Below, piece by piece: positions 1 through 9,328 of a stretch of DNA of 64,000 nt (position 1 is its first letter; every line of letters begins with the position of its first letter). The DNA comes from Citreicella sp. C3M06. GTDB taxonomy: Bacteria; Pseudomonadota; Alphaproteobacteria; Rhodobacterales; Rhodobacteraceae. Location: NCBI RefSeq assembly GCF_018860705.1, contig NZ_JAHKQA010000090.1:35971-99970 (forward strand), in the 5' to 3' direction. The notes beneath the pieces were generated by a model. The model did no database searches and was not told where the DNA came from. It saw only the letters and a program-made list of their open reading frames with translations. Made by a program: the position numbers and the translations under genes.

Positions 1-501
1 GCGCATCAGCCGTTCCTGCTGCACCGCATCCTTGTCGCCGCCGCGCACCTTGCGGGTGATGTTGGCAAGCCGCTTTTCAAGGCTTTCCATGTCAGCGATG
101 ATCAGCTCGGTTTCGATGGTTTCGGCATCGCTCACCGGATCGACGCGGCCATCCACATGCGTGACGTCATCGTCTTCGAAGCAGCGCAGCACATGGGCGA
201 TGGCATCGGTCTCGCGGATGTTGGCAAGGAACTGGTTGCCGAGGCCCTCGCCCTTGGAGGCGCCCTTTACCAGACCGGCGATGTCGACAAAGGTCATCCG
301 GGTCGGGATGATGGATTTCGACTGCGCGATCTCGGCCAGCTTGTCGAGCCGGGCGTCGGGGACTGCGACCTCGCCCACGTTGGGCTCGATGGTGCAGAAG
401 GGAAAGTTCGCCGCCTGCGCCGCGGCGGTCTTGGTCAGCGCGTTGAAGAGGGTCGATTTGCCGACGTTCGGCAGACCCACGATGCCCATGCGAAAGCCCA
501 T
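1..501 (-). CDS. ychF: Redox-regulated ATPase YchF, N-terminal part (runs off left edge)
   Basis: This is the first 167 residues of a YchF/Ola1-type P-loop NTPase; the rest lies beyond the left edge. The N-terminus [17 protein letters not shown] contains the G1 P-loop, and a [17 protein letters not shown] stretch forms the G3/switch region that YchF and Obg proteins share. The family binds ribosomes, prefers ATP over GTP and is linked to translation and oxidative-stress control; that role is family knowledge. The start at 501 is chosen because MGFRMGIVG is the usual family N-terminus. An alternative ATG lies four codons in. The upstream neighbour is divergent. Confidence 0.95.
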   Translation of the reverse strand, partial: MGFRMGIVGLPNVGKSTLFNALTKTAAAQAANFPFCTIEPNVGEVAVPDARLDKLAEIAQSKSIIPTRMTFVDIAGLVKGASKGEGLGNQFLANIRETDAIAHVLRCFEDDDVTHVDGRVDPVSDAETIETELIIADMESLEKRLANITRKVRGGDKDAVQQERLMR

Positions 502-628
502 GTGACGCTCCTGATATCCGAGGTTTCGCGCCTTCTAGGCGGGGATGCGCGCAAGCGCAAGCTTGCTGGCTTGACCGATGGGCGCAGGGCGGTCATGTTG
601 ATATCAACCTTCATCGAGGAGACCACGG

Positions 629-1039
629 ATGCCCTTTTCCACCTACCTGTTCTTTGATGGCACCTGCCGCGAGGCGATGAGCCGCTATGCGCAGATCCTG
701 AACCTGCCCGCGCCACAATTCCTGAGCCTGTCCGACCTGCCGCCCGACGAGCAGGCAAAGATGCCGGGTTTGCCCGCCGATGCGGTGATGAATTGCATGA
801 TCACCTTCGAGGACTCGGTGATCATGGGATCGGACGACGCCGAAGCAGGGCCGATGGCGGGGTGTTCGCTGACTCTGACCCTGCCCGACGCCGATGAGGC
901 CAAGCGGGTGTTCGAGGCGCTAGCCGAGGGCGGCGAGGTGCAGATGGCGCTGGAGCCAACCTTCTGGTCCCCGGCCTTTGGCACGTTGACCGACCGCTAT
1001 GGCATCCGCTGGATGATCATGGCCGCGATGCAGCCCTGA
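629..1039 (+). CDS. VOC (glyoxalase/PhnB-like) family protein
   Basis: A 136-residue single-module vicinal-oxygen-chelate protein of the PhnB/3-demethylubiquinone-methyltransferase-like subgroup. Typical features are the opening TYLFFDGTCREAMSRYAQIL, the FEDSVIMGSD strand and the closing FGTLTDRYGIRWMI segment. Members are small cytoplasmic proteins, often dimeric, with no agreed reaction for this subgroup, so no substrate is claimed. A GAGGAG ribosome site sits about 9 bases before the ATG. The 3' end overlaps the convergent MATE gene by 23 bases. Confidence 0.85.
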   Translation: MPFSTYLFFDGTCREAMSRYAQILNLPAPQFLSLSDLPPDEQAKMPGLPADAVMNCMITFEDSVIMGSDDAEAGPMAGCSLTLTLPDADEAKRVFEALAEGGEVQMALEPTFWSPAFGTLTDRYGIRWMIMAAMQP

Positions 1040-2384
1040 GCGCTGGTACCGCGCTGCGCCAGAAACGGCGCAGCAGCAGCACCGCCGCCAAGGCCAGCCC
1101 AAGGCAAAGCCCGGCCCAGATGCCGACCGGGCCGACCCCGAGCGCGATCCCCAGCCCCCAGGCCGCAGGCAGGCCGATGCCCCAGTAAGACAGCCCGGCG
1201 ATCCGCATCGGGGCGCTGGTATCGCGCAGCCCGCGCAGCAGGCCAAGGGTGACCACCTGCAACGCATCCACCAGCTGAAACACCGTTGCCATCAGCAGCA
1301 GCCCCACGCCGATCTGCAGGATCTGCGCGTAGGCAGGATCGTCGCGCGACAGAAAGATCCGTATCAGCGGTTCGGGGATGGCAAGGAACAGCACAATCGT
1401 GATCGCCACAGCGGCAACCGACAGCGCCAGCACCGTGCGCGCATCGCGCACCAGAAACGCGGCATTGCGGCGCCCGCGCGCCTGCCCGGCCCGCACCGTC
1501 GCCGCATTGGCCAGCCCGAGATGTACCATGAAGGTCGCCGAGGCGATCTGAAGCACGATGCCATGCGCTGCCAGCGCCTCGGTGCCGAACCAGCCCATGA
1601 ACACCGAGGTGGACGCGAACAGGCCGACCTCGGCCAGCGTGGTCAACCCGATCGGCCAGCCAAGGGCAAAGACATCGCGCAGCGCCTCGGGATCGGGCCG
1701 CCAGAAGCGCTGCCACAGCGGGTATTGCGGCAGCCGCACCCGGGCGTAGGCGATCACCGCCACCAGCGCCGTGCCATGCGATGCCAGCGAGGCAATGGCC
1801 GCGCCGCGAATGCCCAGTTCCGGCGCGCCCCAATGGCCGAAGATCAGCGCGTAATTGGCCAGCGCGTTGGCGATGGCGGCCAAGACGGTGATCCAGAACA
1901 CCACGCGGGTGTGTTCCAGCGCGGCAAGATAGCTTTTCAGCACCATGGTGCCCAGCGCCGGCAGCAGGCCGACGCCCGCGATGCGCAGATAGGCCCCCGC
2001 GCCCTTGGCAACCTGCGGCTCCTGCCCTAGCGCGATCAGCAACGGCTCGGAGAACCACATCACCGGCATGGCCAGCGCGAAGAACGCCGTCGACAGCCAC
2101 AGCCCCATGCGGGTGACGCGGCGGATCTGGGTGTGATCGCCTTCGGTTTCGGCCTGCGCCACCATCGGCATCACCGCCCATGCAAAGCCCGAGCCGAACA
2201 GGAAGAACACCGCAAACACCATCGAGCTGAGCGTCAGCGCCGCCAGTTCCGGCACGCCATAGCGCCCGATCATCGCCGCATCGGTGAAGCTGATCGCCAT
2301 CTGTGCGAGGTGCCCGCCGATCAGCGGCAGGCCAAGCAGCAGGATCGCCCGGGCGTGGGCGGGATATGAAAGGGAGGCTGTCAT
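1017..2384 (-). CDS. MATE family multidrug/toxin efflux transporter
   Basis: A 455-residue polytopic inner-membrane protein with about twelve hydrophobic segments in two six-helix halves, the normal length for NorM-type MATE transporters. Family hallmarks include the N-terminal LLLGLPLIGGHLAQMAISF and the LGWPIGLTTLAEVGLF start of the second half. Members export cationic drugs or metabolites in exchange for Na+ or H+; the substrate here cannot be read from sequence. The start at 2384 (MTASLSYPAHAR) is preferred over an upstream ATG at 2420 because the family N-terminus aligns from there. It is convergent with the VOC gene. Confidence 0.9.
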   Translation of the reverse strand: MTASLSYPAHARAILLLGLPLIGGHLAQMAISFTDAAMIGRYGVPELAALTLSSMVFAVFFLFGSGFAWAVMPMVAQAETEGDHTQIRRVTRMGLWLSTAFFALAMPVMWFSEPLLIALGQEPQVAKGAGAYLRIAGVGLLPALGTMVLKSYLAALEHTRVVFWITVLAAIANALANYALIFGHWGAPELGIRGAAIASLASHGTALVAVIAYARVRLPQYPLWQRFWRPDPEALRDVFALGWPIGLTTLAEVGLFASTSVFMGWFGTEALAAHGIVLQIASATFMVHLGLANAATVRAGQARGRRNAAFLVRDARTVLALSVAAVAITIVLFLAIPEPLIRIFLSRDDPAYAQILQIGVGLLLMATVFQLVDALQVVTLGLLRGLRDTSAPMRIAGLSYWGIGLPAAWGLGIALGVGPVGIWAGLCLGLALAAVLLLRRFWRSAVPALRAASRP

Positions 2385-2443
2385 GTAAACGCCCATATCT
2401 TGGGCAAAGCGCCCCGGCAAGGCGGCGCGTACTGCGCCAGCGC

Positions 2444-3325
2444 TCAGAGCACTGTGCGCAGCGTCACCTCAAAGGCAATCATGGCGATCAGCGCGCCCGC
2501 GGTGGCCTCGATCCCGCCCATGACCCGGCGGGCCTGCGCACCGCTAGCAAGGCGCATCAGCGCGCCTTCGCGAAAGGTCACCGACGCCGCCGCCACGGCC
2601 ACCGTCACCGCCCCCGTGCCCAGCCCCATCGCGGTCACGCCAAGGATCCCGGCTAGATCAAGGTTCATCCGCCATGTCAGGATCAGCAGAAACAACGCGC
2701 CGGTGCAGGGGCGGATGGCGATGGCCGCCACCAGCAATGCGGCGTCGCGCAGCCCATGCAGGGTTTCCACCTGTTCGGGCGTCGGGGCATGGGCATGGCC
2801 GCAGTCACAGTGATGATCGTGCACATGGGCCTTCGGCGCGGGCAACTTGCGCAGGCCGCGCAGCAGCAGCCACAGACCGATGCAGCCGATGGCGGCATAG
2901 CTGGCAGGAGCCAGATAATCCTCGGCGGCATCGGTCATCGCCACGCGGCCCAGCCCCAGCAGCGCCGCCCCGGTATAGACCACGGCAATCGCCACCCCGG
3001 CCTGCGCAAGGCTCGACACCAGCGCCAGCGCCGACAGCCGTGCCAGCGGCACCCGCCGCCCGACACCATAGCCGCCGACCAACAGCTTGCCATGCCCCGG
3101 CCCCGCCGCATGCAGCACGCCATAGGCAAAGCACATCGCCAGCAGCCACGACAGCGCGCCGGGATCGCCCGCGCGCAACGCCCTCAGCGCGCGGGCCATG
3201 GCCACCTGCGCCTCGTGCTGCCCGGCCGCCGCCAGCCGCGCCACCTGCGCGGCGCCATCCCCGGCCCAAAGCCACAGCGCCAAGGCCGCCACCAGCGCCG
3301 CCCCGATCACTCCGACGCTGCGCAT
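2444..3325 (-). CDS. NicO/RcnA-type nickel/cobalt efflux permease
   Basis: A 293-residue membrane protein of the NicO family with about six hydrophobic segments. Diagnostic features are AYGVLHAAGPGHGKLLVGGY near residues 67-86 (the HAAGPGH metal-site motif) and a His/Cys-rich cytoplasmic loop, HVHDHHCDCGHAHAP. A later segment is RPCTGALFLLILTW. Family members move Ni2+ or Co2+, mostly outward. The gene begins inside the 3' end of the DUF1007 gene, overlapping it by 19 bases, so the two are co-transcribed and probably translationally coupled. No riboswitch or clear metal operator was seen upstream. Confidence 0.88.
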   Translation of the reverse strand: MRSVGVIGAALVAALALWLWAGDGAAQVARLAAAGQHEAQVAMARALRALRAGDPGALSWLLAMCFAYGVLHAAGPGHGKLLVGGYGVGRRVPLARLSALALVSSLAQAGVAIAVVYTGAALLGLGRVAMTDAAEDYLAPASYAAIGCIGLWLLLRGLRKLPAPKAHVHDHHCDCGHAHAPTPEQVETLHGLRDAALLVAAIAIRPCTGALFLLILTWRMNLDLAGILGVTAMGLGTGAVTVAVAAASVTFREGALMRLASGAQARRVMGGIEATAGALIAMIAFEVTLRTVL

Positions 3326-3942
3326 ACGATCCTCACATCCTGAGCGTAGAGATGCCCGGCCAGCAGCTCGGTAAAGCCATCCTCGGGGATATTGGCAAGT
3401 TCCTGCTGCATGGCACGCGCGGTTTCATCAAGATCGGGGTCGGTCACGATGGCCTCGCATGCACCGTCTACCGTCACCCCGCGCGACAGCGTGTAGGCGA
3501 TGTAATAGGTCGGATCATATTGCGCGATGTGCAGCCCATCGGCAGGGCTTGGCGGCAGCAAGGGGCGGTAGTGATCGGACTGGATGCGCCCGTCTTTCAG
3601 CGTCACGCCGCGGGCCTCTGGCCTGCCAAGCTCGACAGCCTCATCCCCCGCGAACAGGTAGAGATCTCCGGCATAATCAAGCGGCCAGTTGGCCAGCTCA
3701 AAGCCCTGCAGCTCCTCCATCTCGGCATCGCTCAGCACACCGTCGCCGTCAGGGTCGAGCCCCATGTCTTCGAACAGCAGCAGCGTGAAAAACTCGTCAT
3801 AGGCCCAGCTGACCGTAACCCCGGTCACCTGCTGCGCCTCGTTCAGCGCAACCTCCAGCGCGGTGTCGACAAAGATGTGCGGATGCGCAAGCGCACCCGA
3901 AGCAGGCAGCAGCAGGGGCAGAAAGCTCAGAACGCGAATCAT
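3307..3942 (-). CDS. DUF1007 periplasmic protein, partner of the NicO permease
   Basis: A 211-residue exported protein. The N-terminus has a signal peptide (MIRVLSFLPLLLPASGALA) followed directly by HPHIFVDTALEV, the conserved mature start of DUF1007 proteins. An acidic calcium-like patch, DPDGDGVLSDAEM, sits mid-protein. This family almost always neighbours NicO-type transporters, and a periplasmic metal-handling role is inferred from that pairing. The start at 3942 is chosen so that the signal peptide begins the protein; an upstream ATG at 3963 adds a charged leader. It is the first gene of a two-gene unit and divergent from the DUF2461 gene. Confidence 0.85.
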   Translation of the reverse strand: MIRVLSFLPLLLPASGALAHPHIFVDTALEVALNEAQQVTGVTVSWAYDEFFTLLLFEDMGLDPDGDGVLSDAEMEELQGFELANWPLDYAGDLYLFAGDEAVELGRPEARGVTLKDGRIQSDHYRPLLPPSPADGLHIAQYDPTYYIAYTLSRGVTVDGACEAIVTDPDLDETARAMQQELANIPEDGFTELLAGHLYAQDVRIVCAASE

Positions 3943-4058
3943 ATGGGAACCGTCACGGGACAAGGGGGTTGGTCAATACGGCACCGGCCGCGCCGCCGCG
4001 CGCCATCCTAAGGTTTGGCCCTCCCTAATTCGAGTCACTTTGTCAGAAGGACACCGAC

Positions 4059-4706
4059 ATGACCCAGACGATCGAGAAAACCGCTTTCGCTCCAAGGGTC
4101 AGGGCGTTTCTCGAAGATCTTGCCGCCAACAACAATCGCGAGTGGTTTCGCGCTGAAAAGCCCCGCTATGACGCCGAAGTCCGCCGCCCCGCCGAGATGC
4201 TAGTAGACCGGATTGCGTTGCGCCTGTCGCAGCGGACACGGCAACGGGTGCGCCCCAAACTGTTCCGCCTGCACCGCGACGTGCGGTTTTCCAACGACAA
4301 GACGCCGTTCTTCACCCATCTTCACGCCGCCTGGACCCTGCCTGACGGGCGCGGCTGGTACTTCGGCCTGTCGCCAAACTACGCCACGGCGGCGGCGGGG
4401 GTGATGGTGTTCGACGAGGCACAGACGCAGGATTGGCGCGCCGCCCTCGACAGCCCCGAAGGCGGCAAGCTCGCGGCGCTGCTGCCGGAACTGAAGGGCC
4501 GCATGGATCCGCCACCCCTCGTCAGCCCGCCTGCCCCCTATGACAGCGCGCACCCTCACGCAGAGCTGCTGCGCCACACCGGCTGCCTTGTCTGGATCGA
4601 CGATCTGTACCACTCGCTGTGCGTCGACGCCGAGGCAGCGCTTGTCGACACGTTCGACCGCCTTGCGCCGCTGCAGGACTGGCTGGCGCGAAACGTCGCT
4701 AGGTGA
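4059..4706 (+). CDS. DUF2461 / TIGR02453 family protein
   Basis: A 215-residue cytoplasmic protein with the DUF2461 pattern: FLEDLAANNNREWFRAEKPR near the N-terminus, then FRLHRDVRFSNDKTPFFTH, and GWYFGLSPNY. The family is widespread in bacteria and fungi with no established function, and none is proposed. An AGAAGGACA ribosome site precedes the ATG. The last 8 bases overlap the convergent PPK2 gene. Confidence 0.88.
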   Translation: MTQTIEKTAFAPRVRAFLEDLAANNNREWFRAEKPRYDAEVRRPAEMLVDRIALRLSQRTRQRVRPKLFRLHRDVRFSNDKTPFFTHLHAAWTLPDGRGWYFGLSPNYATAAAGVMVFDEAQTQDWRAALDSPEGGKLAALLPELKGRMDPPPLVSPPAPYDSAHPHAELLRHTGCLVWIDDLYHSLCVDAEAALVDTFDRLAPLQDWLARNVAR

Positions 4707-5688
4707 CGTGCCGGCTGTCGGGATGCAGCGCGGTGCCCAGAATATGCTCTGACTTGTGGATCACATGCGCCGCACCGCCAACGATCAGCGGGTCCGGCGG
4801 GGTCGCGATGCGACGGTCCTTGCCCGGATACTCCAGCGTCGACAGGAAATGCCGCATGCAGTTCAGCCGCGCCCGCTTCTTGTCGTTCGACTTGACCACG
4901 ATCCACGGCGCATCGGCGGTGTCGGTGTAAAAGAACATCGCCTCCTTGGCCTCGGTGTAATCTTCCCATTTGTCGAGACTGGCCTTGTCGATCGGCGACA
5001 GCTTCCATTGCTTCAGCGGATCGGTCTCGCGGCTGGCAAAGCGGCGCTTTTGCTCGTCCTGCGTGACCGAGAACCAGTATTTGTACAGCTTCACCCCCGA
5101 GCGCACGAGCATCCGTTCCAGATCCGGCGTCTGGCGCATGAATTCAAGGTATTCATTGGGCTCGCAAAACCCCATCACCCGCTCGACCCCGGCCCGGTTG
5201 TACCACGAGCGGTCATACAGAACGATCTCACCTGCGGTCGGCAGATGATTGATATATCGCTGAAAATACCATTGGCCGCGCTCTTCGTCGCTGGGTTTGT
5301 TCAGCGCCACAACGCGGGCCCCGCGCGGGTTGAGATGTTCGGTAAAGCGCTTGATGGTGCCGCCCTTGCCAGCGGCGTCGCGGCCCTCGAACAGCAAGAC
5401 CAGCTTCTGCCCGGATTGCTGCACCCAAAGCTGGGCCTTGAGCAATTCCGCCTGAAGCTGCGCCTTCTGCCGCTCGTAGCTGCGGCGCGACAGCTTGACG
5501 TCATACGGGTATTCGCCAGTCTCGAAGGCGCGGCGGATGTCGTCCGGGGTCGGCGCATGGCGGCGGATGCGCGCCTGAGGCGACTGGTTCGCAGCCGGCG
5601 CTGGAACCGGAACCTCGGCGCCTTGGGGCAAGACTTGCGAAGGCTCGGAGGCCTGAAGCGGCTGGCTCGCCTCGGGAATGTCTGTCAT
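4699..5688 (-). CDS. ppk2: Polyphosphate kinase 2, class I (PPK2)
   Basis: A 329-residue PPK2. Residues 1-60 are a low-complexity, Pro/Ala-rich leader. The catalytic core then shows Walker [16 protein letters not shown], the [18 protein letters not shown] segment, and Walker B plus lid [19 protein letters not shown]. The family moves phosphate between polyphosphate and nucleoside di- or monophosphates. The single domain and lid sequence suggest the class I type (NDP to NTP), which is family inference. The start at 5688 is fixed by a GGAAGGACCG ribosome site and the MTDIPEASQ start; an in-frame extension upstream lacks one. It is convergent with the DUF2461 gene. Confidence 0.93.
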   Translation of the reverse strand: MTDIPEASQPLQASEPSQVLPQGAEVPVPAPAANQSPQARIRRHAPTPDDIRRAFETGEYPYDVKLSRRSYERQKAQLQAELLKAQLWVQQSGQKLVLLFEGRDAAGKGGTIKRFTEHLNPRGARVVALNKPSDEERGQWYFQRYINHLPTAGEIVLYDRSWYNRAGVERVMGFCEPNEYLEFMRQTPDLERMLVRSGVKLYKYWFSVTQDEQKRRFASRETDPLKQWKLSPIDKASLDKWEDYTEAKEAMFFYTDTADAPWIVVKSNDKKRARLNCMRHFLSTLEYPGKDRRIATPPDPLIVGGAAHVIHKSEHILGTALHPDSRHVT

Positions 5689-5828
5689 GTCGGTCCTTCC
5701 TGTGGGTTGACGCGACGATACAGGCCAAGCGTGAGCGCCGCCTTGACACGTGTCAACCGGCGCGCGGCCCATTGATTTCCCCCCGCCGATCCGGCAGACC
5801 TGCCCCCGAGACAAGTGAAGGGAAGACC

Positions 5829-6620
5829 ATGACCCGTATCGACGCCAAGTTCGCCGCCCTGAAAGCCGAGGGGAAAAAGGCCTTCGTCGCCTATGTCATG
5901 GCCGGAGACCCGGATTATGACGCCTCTCTCGAGCTGGTGCGCGGCCTGCCCGGCGCGGGCGTCGACATTATCGAGCTCGGCTTGCCCTTCACCGACCCGA
6001 TGGCGGACGGCCCGACGATCCAGCTGGCCGGGCAACGCGCGCTCGAAGCGGGCATGACGCTGGAGCGCACGCTTCAGTTCGTGCGCGATTTCCGCGCGGG
6101 CGACAACACCACCCCGATCGTGCTGATGGGCTATTACAATCCGATCTACAATCGCGGCGTCGACAAGTTCCTGGTCGATGCAAAAGAGGCCGGGATTGAC
6201 GGGCTGATCGTGGTCGACCTGCCCCCTGAGGAAGACGAAGAACTGTGCATTCCCGCCCAGAAGGCCGGGTTGAACTTCATCCGCCTCGCCACGCCCACCA
6301 CCGACGACAACCGCCTGCCAAAGGTGCTCCAGAATACTTCGGGCTTTGTTTATTACGTGTCGATCACCGGCATCACCGGCGCGGCCGCCGCACAGGCCAC
6401 CGATGTCGCCCCCGAAGTGGCCCGCATCAAAGCCGCGTCCGATCTGCCTGTCATCGTCGGCTTTGGCATCCGCACGCCGGAAACCTCGCAGAGCATCGCA
6501 AGCGTGGCCGACGGCTGCGTCGTGGGCTCGGCGATCGTGGCTGCCCAAGCCGAAGGCAAGCCCGTCGCCGAAGTGCTTGCCTTTGTAAAATCGCTGGCAG
6601 ACGGCGCGCATCGGGCCTGA
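5829..6620 (+). CDS. trpA: Tryptophan synthase alpha subunit
   Basis: A 263-residue TIM-barrel enzyme, the usual TrpA length. It cleaves indole-3-glycerol phosphate to indole and glyceraldehyde-3-phosphate and passes indole to TrpB. Active-site motifs are visible: [20 protein letters not shown] carries the catalytic Glu and Asp, and a phosphate-binding segment [13 protein letters not shown] lies near the C-terminus. The start at 5829 (MTRIDAKF) has a GAAGGGAAGACC site upstream. trpB is not in this window, so trpA stands apart from its usual trpFBA neighbours. A strong hairpin terminator follows. Confidence 0.97.
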   Translation: MTRIDAKFAALKAEGKKAFVAYVMAGDPDYDASLELVRGLPGAGVDIIELGLPFTDPMADGPTIQLAGQRALEAGMTLERTLQFVRDFRAGDNTTPIVLMGYYNPIYNRGVDKFLVDAKEAGIDGLIVVDLPPEEDEELCIPAQKAGLNFIRLATPTTDDNRLPKVLQNTSGFVYYVSITGITGAAAAQATDVAPEVARIKAASDLPVIVGFGIRTPETSQSIASVADGCVVGSAIVAAQAEGKPVAEVLAFVKSLADGAHRA

Positions 6621-6658
6621 GCGCGCGCCTGACCGCCATGTCATGCCTGCCTCCGGCG

Positions 6659-6722
6659 GGAGTTTATTCAGCAAGATGAAGATGAGGCGCCGCGCCCCGG
6701 CTTCATCTTGCAGGTAAACTCC
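6659..6722. repeat. Intergenic inverted repeat (GGAGTTTA / GCAAGATGAAG type)
   Basis: Two nested pairs of arms match. GGAGTTTA (6659-6666) pairs with TAAACTCC (6715-6722), and GCAAGATGAAG (6671-6681) pairs with CTTCATCTTGC (6701-6711). The loop between is GC-rich. The CCTCCGGCGG run just before the left arm resembles a motif I recall as recurring between genes in Rhodobacteraceae. Whether it is a mobile mini-repeat, an mRNA-stabilising structure or a bidirectional terminator cannot be told from one copy. Confidence 0.75.
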
Positions 6723-6746
6723 GGGGGGAAGGCGCGCAGGCGCCGA

Positions 6747-6770
6747 GGGGGGCAGCGCCCCCCTGCTTTT
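6747..6770 (+). terminator. Rho-independent terminator after trpA
   Basis: A 7-bp stem GGGGGGC/GCCCCCC (6747-6753 with 6757-6763) with an AGC loop is followed by TGCTTTT. It lies between the convergent trpA and argC genes, and the T run favours the trpA direction. Confidence 0.75.
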
Positions 6771-7713
6771 ACTCCGCCGCAGCGCGCGCCGCGTCCTCAA
6801 GCCCAGCGCCTTCGTCGCAGCCAAGCATGATGTTGAGGTTCTGAACCGCCGCCCCCGACGCCCCTTTCCCGAGGTTATCGAGCACCGCCACCAGCACCAC
6901 CGCACCCGATTCCGGGTTGCCATGCACCGACAGCTTCAGCCGGTTGGTGCCGTTCAGTCGTTGCGGCATCACGCGAGGCTCGTGCATCGAAGCTGCCACC
7001 ACCGACACAAACCGCTCGCCCGCATAGGCCACCTTGAGCGCCGCTTCGGCCGCCTCAGCGCCATCGGCGCCAAGCCCCGGCAGTTGCACCGCCACCGCCA
7101 TGCCCTGCGCATACTGCCCGACAGACGGCACGAACACCGCAGGCGCGCTCAGCAGCCCGTGCTTCGAGATCTCGGGCAGGTGCTTGTGGCCCTGGCTGAC
7201 GGCATACAGGAAGCCGCCGCCGGTCTCGCCGCTTTCGAACTCGGCAATCATCGCCTTGCCGCCGCCGGTATAGCCGGACACGCCCGAGATCGCTGGCGCG
7301 GCGTCTGCGGCCAGCACTCCTGCCTCGACCAGCGGGCGGATCAGGGCGATGGCGCAGGTCGACCAGCAGCCGGGGTTCGACACCAGACGCGCCGAGGCAA
7401 TTGCCGCGCGCTGGCCCTTGGACATTTCGGGAAAACCGAAGGTCCAGCCGTCCGCGACCCGATGCGCCGTCGAGGCGTCGATGATCCGCGTGCCGTGCGG
7501 CGCGGCCAATGCGACGGTTTCCTTTGCCGCGTCATCCGGCAGGCACAGGATCGCCACGTCTGCCTCGGCCAGCGCCTCGGAGCGCGCGCCCGCATCCTTT
7601 CGGAGCTCATGCGGCACCTGGACCAGGGCGATATCCGCGCGCGCCTCGAGACGCTCGCGGATCTGCAATCCCGTGGTACCGGCTTCGCCGTCGATGAACA
7701 CTTTCCAGGCCAT
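6769..7713 (-). CDS. argC: N-acetyl-gamma-glutamyl-phosphate reductase (short type)
   Basis: A 314-residue NADPH-dependent reductase of arginine synthesis that converts N-acetylglutamyl phosphate to the semialdehyde. Visible motifs are the Rossmann start [13 protein letters not shown], the catalytic cysteine in [13 protein letters not shown], and the GHKHLPEI histidine. The length and the [15 protein letters not shown] start match the shorter ArgC class (about 310 residues) rather than the 340-350 residue class. An AAGGAGGCACGC ribosome site precedes the ATG. No other arg gene is adjacent. Confidence 0.95.
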   Translation of the reverse strand: MAWKVFIDGEAGTTGLQIRERLEARADIALVQVPHELRKDAGARSEALAEADVAILCLPDDAAKETVALAAPHGTRIIDASTAHRVADGWTFGFPEMSKGQRAAIASARLVSNPGCWSTCAIALIRPLVEAGVLAADAAPAISGVSGYTGGGKAMIAEFESGETGGGFLYAVSQGHKHLPEISKHGLLSAPAVFVPSVGQYAQGMAVAVQLPGLGADGAEAAEAALKVAYAGERFVSVVAASMHEPRVMPQRLNGTNRLKLSVHGNPESGAVVLVAVLDNLGKGASGAAVQNLNIMLGCDEGAGLEDAARAAAE

Positions 7714-8006
7714 GCGTGCCTCCTTTTTCTACGTGCGTGGCTATAACATGGCTTGAGATTGAAGGAAATGACTCACCCCGGCCCTGCCAGTGCTTCGGTG
7801 ATGTCGGCAATCGCGATTCCCGACACGACCCGAAACGCCACGTTCAGGCTTGGCCCCATGGGTTCGGTTTGCCCGCACGTCATTGCGCCATCGGCTATCG
7901 CCAGATGCAGATCTTGCAGCCGCAGCAAGTTTTTCCCGAGAAGATTGCGCGCCGCGCGCTTGAGCGGTAAGAAAATCTGACCGCTTTCAGCATAAAGGAG
8001 GGCGCA

Positions 8007-9173
8007 ATGCCCGTGATCACCGAGATCGAGGACCTCAAGCGCATCTACAAACGGCGTGTGCCGAAGATGTTCTACGATTATTGCGAAAGCGGCAGCTGGA
8101 CCGAACAGACCTTCCGCGAGAATGTCTCGGATTTCAGCGAAATCAAGCTGCGCCAGCGAGTCGCCATCGACATGACCGGCCGCACGACGAAATCGCAGAT
8201 GGTCGGGCAGGATGTGGCAATGCCGGTGGCGCTGGCCCCGGTGGGCATGACCGGGATGCAGCATGCGGATGGCGAAATTCACGCCGCGCGCGCCGCCGAG
8301 AAATTCGGTGTGCCCTATTGCCTGTCGACGATGTCGATCTGTTCGATCGAGGATGTGGCCGAGAACAGCTCGAAACCGTTCTGGCTGCAGGTCTATACCA
8401 TGAAGGACGACGATTTCACCCAGCGCCTGTTCGACCGGGCCAAAGACGCCAAATGCTCGGCGGCGGTGATCACGGTGGATCTGCAGATGCTGGGTCAGCG
8501 CCACAAGGATATCAAGAACGGGCTGTCCGCCCCGCCCAAGCTGACCGCGAAATCCATCGCCGACATGAGCTACCGCGTCGCTTGGGGGCTGGACATGCTG
8601 AAAACCAAGCGGCGGTTCTTTGGCAATATCGTCGGCCATGCCAAGGGCGTCGGGGATGCGGCCAGCCTCACCGACTGGACGCATAACAATTTCGATCAGG
8701 CGCTGGACTGGGATCGCATCCGGCAGTTCCGCAAGATGTGGGATGGCCCGCTGATCATCAAGGGCATCATGGACCCACGCGATGCGCTCGAGGCGTGCAA
8801 TGTCGGCGCCGATGCCATCGTGGTCAGCAACCACGGCGGGCGGCAATTGGATGGCGCGCTCAGCTCGATTCGGGCGCTAGGGCCGATCATGGACGCGGTC
8901 GGGGATCGTATCGAGGTGCATCTCGACAGCGGCGTGCGCTCGGGTCAGGACGTTCTGAAGGCTGTTGCCATGGGCGCCAAGGGCTGCTGGATCGGGCGCG
9001 CCTATATCTATGGGCTGGGCGCCATGGGCGAAACCGGGGTTTCGGAGGCGCTGCGAGTGATCCACAAGGAACTCGACACCTCCATGGGGCTGTGCGGGCG
9101 CACGGATGTCACAGCGCTTGATCGCGACATCCTGATGATTCCGCGCAATTTTTCCGGCGACTGGCAGGAGTGA
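8007..9173 (+). CDS. lldD: FMN-dependent L-lactate dehydrogenase / alpha-hydroxy acid oxidase
   Basis: A 388-residue TIM-barrel flavoprotein. It has the alpha-hydroxy-acid oxidase signature SNHGGRQLDGALSS with the catalytic His, the FMN-binding DSGVRSGQDVLKAVAMGAKG, and an N-terminal RRVPKMFYDYCESGSW. Length and sequence fit LldD, which oxidises L-lactate to pyruvate and feeds the respiratory chain from the inner face of the membrane. Other 2-hydroxy acids remain possible. A strong AAGGAGGGCGCA ribosome site fixes the start. It appears monocistronic. The 293 bases before it hold no convincing gene. Confidence 0.92.
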   Translation: MPVITEIEDLKRIYKRRVPKMFYDYCESGSWTEQTFRENVSDFSEIKLRQRVAIDMTGRTTKSQMVGQDVAMPVALAPVGMTGMQHADGEIHAARAAEKFGVPYCLSTMSICSIEDVAENSSKPFWLQVYTMKDDDFTQRLFDRAKDAKCSAAVITVDLQMLGQRHKDIKNGLSAPPKLTAKSIADMSYRVAWGLDMLKTKRRFFGNIVGHAKGVGDAASLTDWTHNNFDQALDWDRIRQFRKMWDGPLIIKGIMDPRDALEACNVGADAIVVSNHGGRQLDGALSSIRALGPIMDAVGDRIEVHLDSGVRSGQDVLKAVAMGAKGCWIGRAYIYGLGAMGETGVSEALRVIHKELDTSMGLCGRTDVTALDRDILMIPRNFSGDWQE

Positions 9174-9328
9174 TCGTCGCGGCGGGCATCGCGTTGGTGT
9201 CCGCCGCAGGGCGATTTTCAGCACCTTCACGAAGCTGTGATGGCGCTTTCTGAAACTGCGACACCGGGGTCTTGCGTGTCTTCGTGCAGATCCGGGCGAC
9301 AACCGCCCGGCGCTACGGGAGAGACCAG

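Noticed and set aside
3943..4058. Cobalamin or metal riboswitch before the DUF1007-NicO pair
   Set aside because: The gap is only 116 bases and I could not find the conserved B12-box or other aptamer elements.
7714..8006. Small gene before lldD
   Set aside because: Short frames on both strands lack a ribosome site, codon bias and any family likeness.
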